Of a stretch of DNA of 64,000 nucleotides, positions 1 to 12,186 are shown piece by piece; position 1 is the first letter of the stretch, and every line of letters begins with the position of its first letter. The translations under genes and the position numbers were made by a program. The stretch spans positions 13,051,710-13,115,709 of the forward strand of contig CP136062.1 of NCBI GenBank assembly GCA_032622095.1. The letters are read 5' to 3'. Under the pieces are notes generated by a model. The model worked only from the letters and a program-made list of their open reading frames with translations, ran no database searches and had not been told where the DNA came from. This stretch comes from Siphonodentalium dalli (Eukaryota > Mollusca > Scaphopoda > Gadilida > Siphonodentaliidae).

Positions 1-2716
1 GCTTTAGTATAGGAAGGGTTAAATTTATTATGGGGACATTTCATATGGGATAACTACTCATCAATTATACTTTAGAATATAAAGGGTTAAACTTATTATC
101 TGTTCATTTCATATGGGATAACTACACATCAATGATATTTTAGTATATAAAGGGTTAATCTTATTATCTGTACATTTCATATGGGAACTACTCGTCAATG
201 ATGCGTTAGTATAGAAAGAGATAAACTTAGTAACTGAACATTTCCTATGGGATAACTACTCATCAATCATGCTCTAGTTTAGAAAAGGTTAAACTTAATA
301 TTGAACATCTCCTATGGGATAACTACTCATCAATGGTGCTTTAATATAGAAAAGGTTAAATTTATATTCTGAACATTTCATATGGGATAACTACTCACCA
401 ATGATGCCTTAGTGTAGAAAGGGTTACATTTATTATGTGTTCATTTCATATGGGATAACTAATCATCAATGATGCTTTATAATAGAAAGGGTTAAACATA
501 TTATCTCAATATTTCATATGGTATAACTACTCACCAAAGATGCTTTAGAATAGAAAGGGTTACACGTATTCTTTGTGCATTTCCTAGGGGATAACTACTT
601 ACCAATGACGCATTATCTGTACATTTCCTATGGGATAACTACTCGTCAATGATACTTTAGAATATAAAGGGTTACACTTATTATCTGTTCATTTCATAGA
701 GGATAACTACACATCAGTGATATTTTAGTATAGAAAGGGTTAAACTTATTATCTCAACAATTCCTATGGGATAACTACTCACCAATGATGCTTTAGAATA
801 GAAAGGGTTAAACTTATTCTCTGTGCATTTCCTATGGGGTAACTACTCACCAATGACTATTTAGTATCGAAAGGGTTACACTTATTATCTGAACATATCA
901 TATGTGATAACTACTCATCAATGACGATTTAGAATGGAACGAGTTAAAATTATTATCTGAACATTTCCTATAGGATAACTACTCATCAATGTTGATTTAG
1001 TATAGCAAGGGTTAAACTTATTATATGCACATTGCATATGGGATAACTACTCGTCAATGATATTTTAGTATAGAATGGGTTAACCTTATTATCAGTACAT
1101 TTCATATGGGAACTACTTGTCAATGATGCTTCAGTATAGAAAGGGTTAAACTTATTATCTGAACATTTCCTATGGGATAACTACTCATCAATGATGCTTC
1201 AATATATAAAGGGTTAAATTTAATATCTGTACATTTCATACGAGAACGACTCGTAAATGATGCTTTAGTGTAGAAAGGGTTAAACTTATTATCTGTAAAT
1301 ATAATATGGAATAACTACTCATTAATGATGTTTTAGTATAGCAAGGGTTAAACTTCAATGATGGTTTAGTATAGAAATGGTTAAACTTAGTAGTTGTACA
1401 TTTCATATGGATAAATACTCATCAATGATATTTTAGTATAGAAAGGGTTAAACTTATTATCTGTATATTTCATATGGGAACTACTCGTCAATGATGCTTT
1501 AGTGTAGAAAGGGTTAAACTTATTATATGAACATTTCCGATGGGATAACTATTCATCAATGATGCTCTAGTATAGAAAGGGTTAAACTTATTATCTGAAC
1601 ATTTCCTATGGGATAACTACTCATCAATGATGCGTTAATATTGAAAGGGCTAAATTTATTTTCTGTGCATTTCATATGGGATAACTAATCACCAATGATG
1701 CTTTAGTGTAGAAAGGGTTAAATTATTTATCTGTACATTTCATATGGGATAACTACTCATCAATGATGCTTTATAATAGAAAGGGTTAAACTTATTACCT
1801 TCACATTTCCTATGGGATAACTACTCACCAATGATGCTTTAGTGTATAAAGGGTTAAACGTATTGTATGTACATTTCATATGGGATAACTACTAATCAAT
1901 GATGCTTTATAATAGAAAGGGTTAAACTCATTATCTGAACATTCTTATAGGATAACTACTCTAGTATAGAAAGGGTTAAACTTATTATCTGAACATTTAA
2001 TATGGGATAACTACTCACCAATGATGCTTTAATATAGAAAGGGTTAAATTTATTTTCTGTACATTTCCTATGGTATAACTAATCATCAATGATGCTTTTG
2101 TATAGAAAGGGTTAAATTTATTTTCTGTACATTTCCTATGGGATAGCTGCTCATCAATGATGCTTTAGTATAGAAATGGTTAAATTTATTAGCTGTACAT
2201 TCCATACGGGATACCTATTCATCAATGAAGCTTTATAATAGAAAGAGTTAAACTTATTATCTCAACATTTCCTATGGGATAACTACTCACCAATGATGCT
2301 TTAGTATAGAAGGGTTACACTTATTATCTGTACATTTCATATGGGATAACTACTCATCAATGATGCTTTAGTGTAGAAAGGGTTAAACTTATTATGTGAA
2401 CATTTCCTATGGTATGGGATAACTACTCATCAATGTTGCTTTCGTATAAAAAGGATTAAACCTATTATCTGAACATTTCCTATGAGGAACTACTCACCAA
2501 TAATCCTTTGGTATAGAAAGGGTTAAACTTATTATATAAACAGGTCATATGGGATAACAACTCATCAATGACTATTTAGCATAGAACGGCTTAAACTTAT
2601 TATATAAACATAGCATATGTGATAACTACTCATCACTGAAGAGTTGGAATATAAATGGTTAATAAGGTAACTACTCAGCAATGAGGCTTTGGTATAGAAA
2701 GGGTTAACTATTAAAG
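1..2716. repeat. 68-bp AT-rich satellite array, about 40 units
   Basis: About 40 head-to-tail units of roughly 68 bp. Each holds the recognisable blocks gctttagtatagaaagggtt, aaacttattatctg, catttcctatgggataacta and ctcatcaatgat. Units differ by substitutions and small indels; some lack a few bases of the gggataacta block and some are truncated, for example near 600-640 and 1340-1360. Divergence between units is moderate, so the array is not freshly amplified. It is already in phase at base 1, so it continues to the left. No unit has a usable reading frame. Role unknown; satellite DNA is the simplest reading. Confidence 0.95.
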
Positions 2717-2850
2717 TTACATTTGACAGCACCATATCAAAAATATACATGATGTAGAACCAATAACATTATCAAGAAGGTGACATGTTTATATTTCGAT
2801 AAAATAAATGGTGTTGTGTGATGGCCCCCAAGACACTCTTTCCACTTACA

Positions 2851-3320
2851 CCCGATCCAAAATGTCCGCCGTCCAGAGGGGTTCAAATAGGGCACCTTGC
2901 CATTTCTCGATCCATTGACCGATGTATATCAAACAAAGGGTGTTGAACTGTGCCCCACAAAGACATTCAAAATAAACACACAACACACCCCACTCCGATC
3001 CAAAATGGCCGCCGTCCAGAGGGGTTCAAATAATGCACCCATGTCATTTCTCGGCATTTTGACCGATTTAGGTCAAACAAAGGGTGTTGTATTGGGTGGC
3101 CGCCAAGACTAAATATTAACCCCCACACCCCACTCAATCCAAAATGGCCGCCGTCCAGAGAGGTTCAAATAAGGCACCCATTTCATTTCTCGCCCCCTTG
3201 ACCGATTTAGGTCAAACACATGGTGTTGTGGGGTGGTCGCCACGACATTCTAAATATTTACCTTACACCGATCCAAAATGGCCGCCGCCCAGATGGGTTT
3301 AAATTGGGTACCGCGTAGAT
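2851..3320. repeat. ~140-bp tandem repeat with AAAATGGCCGCC cores, four units
   Basis: Four units begin near 2854, 2997, 3135 and 3268 with the block ccaaaatggccgccgtccag. It is followed by a ggttcaaataaggcacc block, a ttgaccgatttaggtcaaac block and a gggtggccgccaagac block. The unit is far more GC-rich than the flanks. A 71-codon open frame at 2897-3112 is a by-product of the repeat and has no recognisable domain. The AAAATGGCCGCC core resembles the known YY1 binding consensus (AAnATGGC); binding is inference only. Confidence 0.85.
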
Positions 3321-3542
3321 AGTGGCCACCACAAATACCCCGAGAAACACCCCACCCGATTCATAACCCCGGGATGACACATGTTAGGACATCGGAGTGA
3401 CAATACCATTCGATTCGGCGCATCGAAAAAACCATAAGTACCGAATTTCAGTTCGATATTTTTCTATAGTGAAATATCCATTGAACTAAATGCCTATCAT
3501 TTGACGCAGATCTTTTGATTTGGGTACTGTCATCTGTTTTGT

Positions 3543-3877
3543 TTTACCCTGTGCCAATGTATTATCTTATATATGCGAGTCGACCATATGTCGCCTCGCA
3601 TATATAAAAGAATACATTGGCCGAACAATTTTTTACAATTTTAATAATTTTTTCTTGTATTCTTTAACAATTTTATAATTTCAACCATACAGAGCCCCAG
3701 ACAAACATGAGCAGACGACACTCTTCTATATGCTTTTATATATGTGTGGGGCTCCCTGCAGGGTAATGGATGTTTTTTATTTTATGTCCTAAAAAATGTA
3801 AGAAACATTTATTAAAAAAATGATAAAAAATTGTTAGGCCTCGCATATATAAGAGAATGCATTGGCACAGGGTAAAA
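3543..3877. mobile_element. MITE-like element built from the ~75-bp hairpin module
   Basis: The left end reads ttttaccctgtgccaatg and the right end is its reverse complement, cattggcacagggtaaaa. The left end opens a nearly perfect hairpin (about 3553-3625) with arms of the type ccaatgcattctcttatata/tatgcgag. The AT-rich middle contains poly-T stretches. The right end keeps only the outer half of a second hairpin (about 3838-3866). No coding capacity. The same module recurs near 4915, 8519, 18600, 18700, 24977, 25092, 34724 and 34939. The transposase family that moved this copy is not visible. Confidence 0.75.
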
Positions 3878-4130
3878 GTACCAGACCAGAAAAGTAAGTC
3901 GCCATCTACTTCAATGATTGAATAGCATCTTGAAAAATGGATATGTACAGTAATGCTTTGGTTTGGTGACGCATTCTGGAACAGCAGCAAACATTCGCTG
4001 ATTCAGCATATCTTATCTATAATTACAAGCTGGGCAATGGTTGTTGATGTCTGTCCAATTATGTCGGTGTTCGTGGTCTTTTGCGTGCAATATATGTCAG
4101 TTTAAAACGAGCGCGCCCTATTACAAAATG

Positions 4131-4790
4131 CATCAATAATGTTATAAAATATTTACATAATGGGTGTGATAAAACATAATGTTATAAAATATTTACATAA
4201 TGGGTGTGATAAAACATAATGTTATAAAACATAATGGGTGTGATAAAACATAATGTTATAAAATATTTACATAATGGGTGTGATAAAACATAATGTTATA
4301 AAATATTTACATAATGGGTGTGATAAAACATAATGTTATAAAATATTTACATAATGGGTGTGATAAAACATAATGTTATAAAATATTTTCATAATGGGTG
4401 TGATAAAACATAATGTTATAAAATATTTACATAATGGGTGTGATAAAACATAATGTTATAAAATATTTACATAATGGGTGTGATAAAACATAATGTTATA
4501 AAATATTTACATAATGGGTGTGATAAAACATAATGTTATAAAATATTTTCATAATGGGTGTGATAAAACATAATGTTATAAAATATTTACATAATGGGTG
4601 TGATAAAACATAATGTTATAAAATATTTACATAATGGGTATGATAAAACATAATGTTATAAAATATTTACATAATGGGTGTGATAAAACATAATGTTATA
4701 AAATAATTGAATAATGGATGTGATAAAACATAATGTTATAAAATAATTGAATAATGGGTGTGATAAAACATAATGTTATAAAATAATTGG
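4131..4790. repeat. 40-bp minisatellite, about 16 units
   Basis: Highly uniform 40-bp units made of ataatgttataaaatattta and cataatgggtgtgataaaac. One shortened unit lies near 4200-4240, and the last three units carry an aataattgaataatgg variant. Low divergence suggests recent expansion. No gene. Confidence 0.97.
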
Positions 4791-4861
4791 ATACCCGTTA
4801 CCCACTGAGCACGTTGCCGATTATTCATACAGAAACGGCTGGACCTTCGGAAATAAAAATT

Positions 4862-4992
4862 TATACATATGTGACCCGCCAGATCAAATCCAGTCGTAAG
4901 TCGGGATTGTTTTACCCTGTGCCAATGCATTCTCTTATATATGCGAGTCGACCATAGATCGCCTCGCATATATAAGAGAAAGCTTTGGCCTA
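4862..4992. mobile_element. Hairpin-module element with a gtgacccgcc flank
   Basis: A single hairpin (about 4915-4990) is preceded by a 45-bp flank starting gtgacccgccagatcaaatc. The same flank, reverse-complemented, follows the hairpin at 8519-8640. The two loci are therefore copies of one element in opposite orientation, and the flank belongs to the element. It differs from the flanks of the TTAA-bounded copies at 24839 and 34696. Confidence 0.7.
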
Positions 4993-5603
4993 ACAATTTT
5001 TTATCATTTAAAAAAAATAAATGTTACTTACAATTTTTAGGACATAACTTAAGGAATATTCTTATTTGGCTTGAGCGCAATTAGTTATTCGGTTAGTTGA
5101 ATAATAAGTTATTCGATATGTTGTTTTCATTACCGTGCAGCCCTAATGAGAGATTCCTTATGTTATTGCAGTTAATCGAAATTCTCTATTAAATGTAAAT
5201 TTGGTTTCCCATAGAGATCACCAACGATGTCTATGCGCAAGGGACCCCCGCCAATCTTCTCTGTTGGGATTCCAATTGTTGGCTTATTAAATATGCACAT
5301 ATGCTTAAGATACAGTCGCGCGCGAAGCTCGCTCCCGTAGGTCGGGTTTTGGCTACCAGGTAATGAAAATATCATTGAAATAATCGGTTTCCCCCCAACA
5401 AATATTTATATATTCAATATACCTGTTTTTGAGCAGAATTAGGTAGTCCATATTGGACGCCATCATGGAACTTTTTTTGTTGTTTAATTTTCACACATAT
5501 TTATTAGTTATGTGGATGGAGTTCTCATTAAACCTCACATCTTTATATTGGTTATGTGTATTGAGTTATCATTAAACATCACATCCTTATATTATATATT
5601 GGT

Positions 5604-5736
5604 TACAGTAATGCCCAAAGTAATTAACCACTTAACCAGAGCAGAATTATGGCCAATTTTTCAGGATTTAAAATCCGGACAAATTACCTATAATTCTGCT
5701 GTGGTTAAGTGGTCAATTATTTTGGACATTACTGTA
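5604..5736. mobile_element. Palindromic Tc1/mariner-like MITE, copy 1
   Basis: An almost complete palindrome of about 133 bp bounded by TA. The left arm begins tacagtaatgcccaaagtaa; the right arm ends with its near reverse complement, ttttggacattactgta. Arms are about 63 bp with a minimal loop at tttaaaatcc. TA at both ends and a CAGT-start are typical of Tc1/mariner MITEs, so this is a family-level inference. An 81-codon open frame at 5512-5757 crosses the hairpin and is incidental. Confidence 0.8.
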
Positions 5737-5778
5737 TGTGGATTGAGTTATCATTAAACCTCAAATCCTTATATTGGT

Positions 5779-5917
5779 TACAGTAATGCCCAAAGTAATT
5801 GACCACATAACCACAGCAGAATTATGGGTAATTTTTCAGGATTTAAAATCCTGAAAAATTACCCATAATTCTGCTGTGGTTACATGTAAGTGATCAATTA
5901 CTTTGGATATTACTGTA
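5779..5917. mobile_element. Palindromic Tc1/mariner-like MITE, copy 2
   Basis: Second copy, 42 bp after the first, same orientation and same TA-bounded ends. Its arms are closer to perfect complements than those of copy 1 (ctgaaaaattacccataatt mirrors the left arm). Both copies are preceded by the same ttatattggtta sequence and lie inside a short repeat of the type gagttatcattaaacctcac (5510-5600, 5741-5778, 5925-5945). They may therefore have been duplicated together rather than inserted separately. Confidence 0.8.
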
Positions 5918-6159
5918 TGTAGATGGAGTTAAACCTCACATCAGTGTGTTGTGGATTTTGGACCTTGACTTGGGACCTTTTGTTTTTAACGCAACAAATG
6001 CGAGTACACCTTATACACAAATTTCCTATGTATCCAGAGTTTTTCTTGGACAAGATGAGTTTGAAGCCTGCTTACATTTCAAAATGTTGTCAGTTTTGTA
6101 ATGTCTGCAGCGGAACTTACAAGAGATAAAATGTGTACGTAACGAGACTATATTACAAA

Positions 6160-6965
6160 TAAAATAATAAATTGAGGGAGGGTGTGCGATACAGGGAACT
6201 AAGGGTTGAACCTATATAAATTTGTAGAGCGATAACAACCAATATTGACATATTATGCATCTCAACTCTACTGTTGCAAAAAGGCTATACAATAGGGGAG
6301 GGGTGTCAGAATCTTAGTCATCTCTATATATTGCCAGAATAGTCATTTATGGACGTGTATAGTTGTACAATGCAAATTAGAATCAAATGATAAAATTATG
6401 TATGTAACACAACTATACCGAAGAAAATAAAAATAATAATTTAGGCCGGGATTAGATGTTGGGTTGGTTATATGGACTCGGAGAAAAAGGGGTTCATACC
6501 GATCAACTGACATAAATTAGTAGAGCGATGTTGCCATGCAATGCATCGCGACTGTACTAAAGCAGCAATGATATAAAATGGGGGGGGGGGTCTGAAATTA
6601 TCTCTATCTCTATAGCTGACACCAGGATTATATAGAAAGGATTATGCAAATGATATACGTATATGGTATACTATAGTAATACCATAGATATATAAGTACA
6701 AGTATCACGTGATAAAATATTACATAACGTGACTATAGCGATGAAAAAAATACAGGTCGGGTTGGTTATATGTGGATAATTGGATATGGAATTCATACCG
6801 ATGAAAAGATAAAAATTAGTTGAGCGATAAACACCAATGTTGACACTTAGTCAGGCTATGCGGGGGAAATAGGGGTTGATACGATAGACCAAAATAAATT
6901 TGTCGAGTGATAATGACCAATGTTGACGTATAAAGTAACGCGACTGTACTGTCGCACAATTATCA
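6160..6965. repeat. Diverged ~270-bp direct repeats, three units
   Basis: Blocks recur in order near 6160, 6420 and 6740: aaataaaaataataa, then a gggttgg/gggttgaacc block, then aaatttgtagagcgataa, caatgttgacatat and a gcgactgtact block. Units are strongly diverged, with insertions such as the poly-G run near 6579-6590. No coding sequence. Old tandem duplication or piled-up insertions are both possible. Confidence 0.55.
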
Positions 6966-7039
6966 GGTAGAACCGGTCAAATATGAACTCTGGTGCGCAA
7001 TATGGAGCAGCTCAGAAAACATTCGCAGGGCGCTAAAAT

Positions 7040-7385
7040 TTATTTAATATGGGATCTGCCATTCAAATCGATTTATGTCGATAAATCTCTTATTTTTCAA
7101 ATTTTAAGCTGAGACTTGGTGTGCCAGAGTAAAATACCTATATATTCCTAAAATGACAGGGTACAGCACGTAATTATTTACTAGATGGAAGAAATGAATT
7201 TTTTTCGATGATAAATTTTAACATGGGATTTTACCATTCAAATCGATTTATGTCGATAAAACTGTTATTTTTCAACATTGTAAACTGAGACTTGGTGCGT
7301 CTAAGTGGAATACTTATATATTCTTGAAATGACAGAATTCAGAACGTTTTAGATGGAAGAAATTGATTTTTTTTCGATGATAAAA
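7040..7385. repeat. Two-copy direct repeat of about 175 bp
   Basis: Two adjacent copies start near 7043 and 7222. Both share ccattcaaatcgatttatgt, then a cgataaa/cttatttttcaa block, ctgagacttggtg, cctatatattcctaaaatga and a run ending gaagaaatgaatttttttcg. They differ by scattered substitutions. No function can be read. Confidence 0.8.
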
Positions 7386-8512
7386 TCCAGCGTATGCTGA
7401 AATTTTAGTGATCATTTTCTCAAGTGTCGTTTTTGGTCAAAATATCGCTTTCTCGACGCGGACAACTGATCGAAATAACAGCTAAGATGTATTTAGATAT
7501 AATTATCGGAAGAATTTGACCGATTAGGGTGCATTTTAAGAGAATCGAGTGGAGAGATCTTTGTAACTTTTACATCAAACTGTCAGTGTCAAACACGCGA
7601 ATTCGGCCAGCAGGCAGCACCTGCAGACAAGCCCTGATTAATAATATTAACCAAGATTTACAGGCGTCAAACTCACCTTTTTGGAAGGTAAATTCAATCA
7701 AAACAATCCTTCCTAAACACCTTCCAAGATATCCCACAAAGTTCTAATAGCTTAGAAGACTGAACAGCCGAAATGAATGAATTAATAATCGCCATTGGAG
7801 GCTTCGCGGTGACGGTTTGCAATTATCGCAATACGATAGGGGAACGCTTTGACGTTCGTACTCATATTTCACCAATTTTTGTACCTGTCTTGCCTATCCT
7901 AAGTTTCACGGGAAAATTGCTAATTTGATTATATTTGTCGTTATATACATATTAAACATATTTATCACCCCATTTATTATTCATTTTCATACAAATAAAA
8001 TAAAAGAAGCCGAAGATGACATGTTTAAAATGTTTGAAGCATGAAATTGGCGATAAGTTGTTATCAGAGTACGTTATACTTGTGATAGTTACGTTACGCA
8101 CATGGTGTTCCCATATTATATTGCGATAATCGCTTAATCCTTCGGTTTTCAACGGCATTTCTATTGGTTGAAATTGAAATTTATCAAGTTCCAGCTCAAC
8201 CTGAATCTAGTTACCCAATTGGTAGAGATACTTTAGCAGTAATTCTTAGTTTTATAAGTTATAACTCTAATTTTATTGACGATACGAGCTCAACATCATA
8301 ATATGAAACTGTTTATGGCGGTGTTATCCAAACGTGTGCTTTGATAATGATTATAATTTTATTTTGCGATCAAACGTCAGTGCAGCTCAGCAGAAACGCA
8401 TAGGCACTAGTTAAATGCAGCAGAAACGCACGAGTCCTACGATTATAGACACCCACTGGACGCGCTTCGCGTGTCGGTCAGTGTGTGAAAAATTATTAAA
8501 ATTGTAAAAGAT
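7386..8512. other. Stretch without recognisable features
   Basis: AT-rich unique-looking sequence. Two open frames of 72 and 68 codons (7529-7747 plus strand, 7952-8158 minus strand) have no recognisable domain and no splice context that I could support. A short repeat, agcagaaacgca, occurs twice near 8390-8430. Confidence 0.5.
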
Positions 8513-8642
8513 TGTTAGGCCAATGCATTCTCTTATATATGCGAGGCGACCTATGGTCGACTCGCATATATAAGAGAATGCATTGGCACAGTGTAAAAAA
8601 ATCCCGTCTAACGACTGGATTTGATATGGCGGGTCACATAAG
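8513..8642. mobile_element. Hairpin-module element, inverted copy of the 4862 element
   Basis: A near-perfect hairpin from gccaatgcattctcttatat (8519) to the complementary gagaatgcattggc (8586). It is followed by acagtgtaaa and the flank ggatttgatatggcgggtca, which mirrors 4862-4910 on the opposite strand. Confidence 0.7.
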
Positions 8643-9355
8643 GTTAATTTATAGGCTTTTATTAACTAATTAATTATATACTCAAAATAGATGCAATCTG
8701 GTCGGTCGAGTATAATGCGATAGATGCCGTTGACCTAAGATGAAGTAAAGTGGAAAATATGAGCAACAAAGAGCGTTCCTTATGCAGAACAGTTGTTACA
8801 GATGGGTTACCTGGTCAGGAGAATGTACTAGTTCGTAACATCATCAGCATCACAGCAATTCAGCATGATCCAGGGACTTCATAGCGGGGCCACTTAACTG
8901 ATGGTGTCTTCAAACTGTGTTACTGATAACCTTAATCGAAAGACCAGTTATTTCTTTTAATTTGATCCCAGTCATGGTCAAAACGTCTGGTTTAACCAAT
9001 ATACTATTTTCCATAAAACATTATTAATTGCTTGAAAGCATAATTATGACTTTCAAACAACCCTCTGTCAACCATTCAGTTGAAGAGAAACATTTATATC
9101 ATTTTCATTGGTCGCTATTGCTACCAGCAATTATGGCATCGTGCACTGTTGGGGGCAACTTTAGCAATACAAACTGGGGCAACTTTAGCAATACAAACTA
9201 CTACTGATAATAATTACGAATATTTTATCTCACGTGACTAGCTAAGACTAATCCACATCTGAAGATGATTGCTCGACATTTCGGATGAATTACGGACAGT
9301 CACTGTTTTTGGAGTAAATATACATGTACGTGGATGAACTACATGTATGGATATC
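8643..9355. other. Stretch without recognisable features
   Basis: Apparently unique DNA. The only structure noticed is a 24-bp direct duplication (ggggcaactttagcaataca) at about 9151-9198. Confidence 0.5.
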
Positions 9356-9359
9356 AATA

Positions 9360-9728
9360 TCATTCCCAGTGGAAACTGGCAGTACTGTGACATCATTCCC
9401 AGTGGAAACTGACAGTACTGTGACATCATTCCCAGTGGAAACTGATAGTATTGTGACATCATTCCCAGTGGAAACTGACAGTACTGTGACATTATTCCCA
9501 GTGGAAACTGACAGTACTGTGACATCATTCCCAGTGGAAACTGACAGAACTGTGACATCATTCCCAGTGGAAACTGCCAGTACTGTGACATCATTCCCAG
9601 TGGAAACTGATAGTACTGTGACATCATTCCCAGTGGAAACTGACAGTACTGTGACATCATTCCCAGTGGAAACTGACAGTACTGTGACATCATTCCCAGT
9701 GGAAACTGACAGTACTGTGAAATCGCTG
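9360..9728. repeat. 33-bp minisatellite, 11 units
   Basis: Eleven units of 33 bp (cattcccagtggaaactgac plus agtactgtgacat) with few substitutions. Because 33 is divisible by 3 and the unit has no stop, both strands stay open: SFPVETDSTVT on plus, GMMSQYCQFPL on minus. Neither frame has a signal peptide or a non-repeat domain, so I call it non-coding. Confidence 0.95.
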
Positions 9729-9857
9729 CAAGTTATTCACAAATAACACACATTACTGGAATAATTGTTAATTTAATAAAGCACACATGGTATATCTATG
9801 TTAATATATTCATACTGTGAAACAATTATTTCCAATGTTGCTAATTAATAAAATACT

Positions 9858-9992
9858 TATTAATTGTTTGTTTCCACATTGACCGTGTTATGAGGCCTTG
9901 GTCTGTGGTATTAGCCTTCGGCCTGCAGCCTCAGTCCAATACGACCGACCTCGTCCTCATAACTCGGCCAATATGGAAACAACCAATTAATA
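9858..9992. mobile_element. Short inverted-repeat element (MITE-like)
   Basis: Arms of about 37 bp: tattaattgtttgtttccac on the left, complementary to gaaacaaccaattaata on the right. They enclose about 60 bp that is itself partly palindromic (ttagccttcggcctgcagcc). No open frame. The ends lie in AT-rich sequence, so the target duplication is not certain. Confidence 0.65.
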
Positions 9993-10059
9993 GCATATAG
10001 TATTACCGATAGTTAAGTAGATAATTGCTCGACATTCACTACTAGTATTACCGATACTT

Positions 10060-10545
10060 CAGTCACAACACGCCCACGCCCACATCCCACATAACTCGAG
10101 TATCCGCTCCCTAAGTTTGACACGCCCACGTCCCACATAACACGATTATCCGCTCCCTAAGTTTGACACGCCCACGTCCCACATAACACGATTATCCGAT
10201 CCTTAAGTTTGACACGCCCACGTCCCACATAACACGATTATCCGCTCCCTAAGTTTGACACGCCCACGTCCCACATAACACGATTATCCGCTCCCTAAGT
10301 TTGACACGCCCACGTCCCACATAACACGATTATCCGCTCCCTAAGTTTGACACGCACACGTCCCACATAACACGATTATCCGCTCCTTAAGTTTGACACA
10401 CCCACGTCCCACATAACACGATTATCCGCTCCCTAAGTTTGACACGCCCACGTCCCACATAACACGATTATCCGCTCCTTAAGTTTGACACGCCCACGTC
10501 CCACATAACACGACTATCCGCTCCTTAAGTTTGACACGCCTACGT
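10060..10545. repeat. 46-bp minisatellite, about 10 units
   Basis: Units of 46 bp: gtttgacacgcccacgtccc followed by acataacacgattatccgct and ccctaa. Most differences are ccctaa/ccttaa variants and single substitutions. The first unit is the most diverged, a typical array edge. Confidence 0.95.
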
Positions 10546-11208
10546 CTTACTATCGGTTGGGAAATATGGGGAACTGATTATCACACGAGAACGTTTCGAG
10601 GGAGGATACACCAAGAGCCGAAGGCTAGCGGGGTATCCTTCCAAACTCCATGCAGGGTTTACCTCCCTTGATGACTCGGTAATACCGCTGCAACCGGCGA
10701 CATTTCACCCACATTTGGTGGACTTCCGCGAAAATAAGATATATACTAAGCGAGAGCAAAATGCTGCCCTTGTTAAGCACACAAAATATCGAACAAAATT
10801 TGTATAAATTTTGAACCTTAAGTTTGAAAAGTCCGACTAAAACCGAAGAACTATATTTCGAAACGGTGTGATTCGGTTCTCCGATTATTTTATCAACACA
10901 AAAGTCAAAACGCAGATGGACGACAATTTCACGACAACACGCATGGCAAATCAGACAATTTTGATGAGTTGCTTGCGAAAATCGTCAAAAAAACTACCGC
11001 TCTGATCCTCCATTCTGTCATTAAGTTTTTAGTGCGGGAATCGTTCTCAAAGCACATAGGAAATTTGACTTTGGGGCGATCGGTTTTCGCCATTTTGTTC
11101 GGAAAACCCCGCGCTAAATATAGAAACGGAAACTAGTACCCAGCCGGTGACAGAGTCAGAAAGGAAGTATGACTGGTGCGCTCTGGTAGAGATTGGTATC
11201 CTTCATCG
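10546..11208. other. Mostly unannotated stretch with one short hairpin
   Basis: A hairpin at about 10606-10640 (ggatacaccaagagccgaag and its partner ggctagcggggtatcc) lies in a segment whose ends also mirror each other (gagggagg at 10599, cctccctt at 10672). The rest shows no gene or repeat that I can identify. Confidence 0.45.
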
Positions 11209-11465
11209 AACGCTTGGTATATTATGGTCGGTATATTATGGTCGGTATACGGTATATTATGTTGGGTATATTATGGTGGGTGTATTATAGTCGGTATGCG
11301 GTATATTATGGTAGGTATATTATGGTCGGTATATTATGGTCGGTATATTATGGTCGGTATACGGTATATTATTGTCGGTATATTATGGTGGGTATATTAT
11401 GGTCGGTATGCGGTATATTATGGTAGGTATATTATGGTCGGTATATTATGGTATTCTATGGTCTT
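11209..11465. repeat. 14-bp minisatellite (gtatattatggtcg)
   Basis: Tandem gtatattatggtcg/gtgg variants with interspersed gtatacg and gtatgcg units that form a higher-order pattern of about 100 bp. It lies about 370 bp upstream of the retrotransposon ORF1 remnant and could be part of its 5' untranslated region, but nothing proves that. Open frames here are repeat artefacts. Confidence 0.85.
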
Positions 11466-11839
11466 ATAATATATAGAGGAGAGAAGCATCCGTGAAAGGA
11501 AAGCTGTGCAAGATGACGCTCAAATACCATGCTACCATGAATGAATTTTGCCAAGAAAAAGGAAAAGAATTCCCATAAGAATTTATTCTGGTATAAAATC
11601 GTGAGCTGGAAACCGGCGTATGTATTGTTTGAAATTTAATGATTAGTGGGACCCTTCTCCCATGTAGAAGTGTGAGGGAGATATATTAATCCGCTGAATA
11701 TACCTAATACCTACCCTATGCGTTTGAAGGCGTTTTAAGTAGGAACCGATGATCTATGCACCATTTAGTCCACAGAGCTTGACATTATACAACAGTATAA
11801 ATTATATCGAGACCAGTTTGGCCACCATCTTGGTGTGAG

Positions 11840-12120
11840 TACAACGAGCATCAAGACCCTGGTTATGATGATGGTGGATTCATTGGAGTGCCTCGTAGAA
11901 GGAGAACACTGAAATATTTCCTTGGTCGCATTGGACCACATACTAACGCTGACAACATCGCCGACTTTCTCATAAATAGAGGGCTTAATCCCATTTTCAT
12001 CAAAATGATGAAAACCGTATCAAAGGAACTCAGTCTGCACAAATAATCATCCCAGCGGAGGAACGTGTTCTTCTTAGCGAACGCCAATTCCTACCACGCG
12101 GTGGTCCAAATTCTGACTAA
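11840..12120 (+). pseudogene. LINE ORF1 C-terminal remnant
   Basis: In one frame (11840-12046) the translation includes RRRRTLKYFLGRIGPHTNAD and DFLINRGLNPIFIKMMKT. After a one-base shift at about 12042 it continues as IIIPAEERVLLSERQFLPRG to a stop at 12118. A segment of the form FLGRI.p.T...i..fL...G ahead of a positively charged tail is typical of the C-terminal part of LINE ORF1 proteins, which bind RNA. The N-terminal part is not recognisable upstream. Confidence 0.7.
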
Positions 12121-12186
12121 GAATTTAACTGTTCACGCTAACGCAGTCTTCCATAGAGTGACCTGTTCTAAAACTATCTTCCAATT

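Noticed and set aside
9238-9746. 140- and 151-codon frames with SFPVETDSTVT or GMMSQYCQFPL repeats, superficially mucin-like
   Set aside because: Both strands are open over the same 33-bp array; there is no leader sequence, no splice context and no non-repeat domain.
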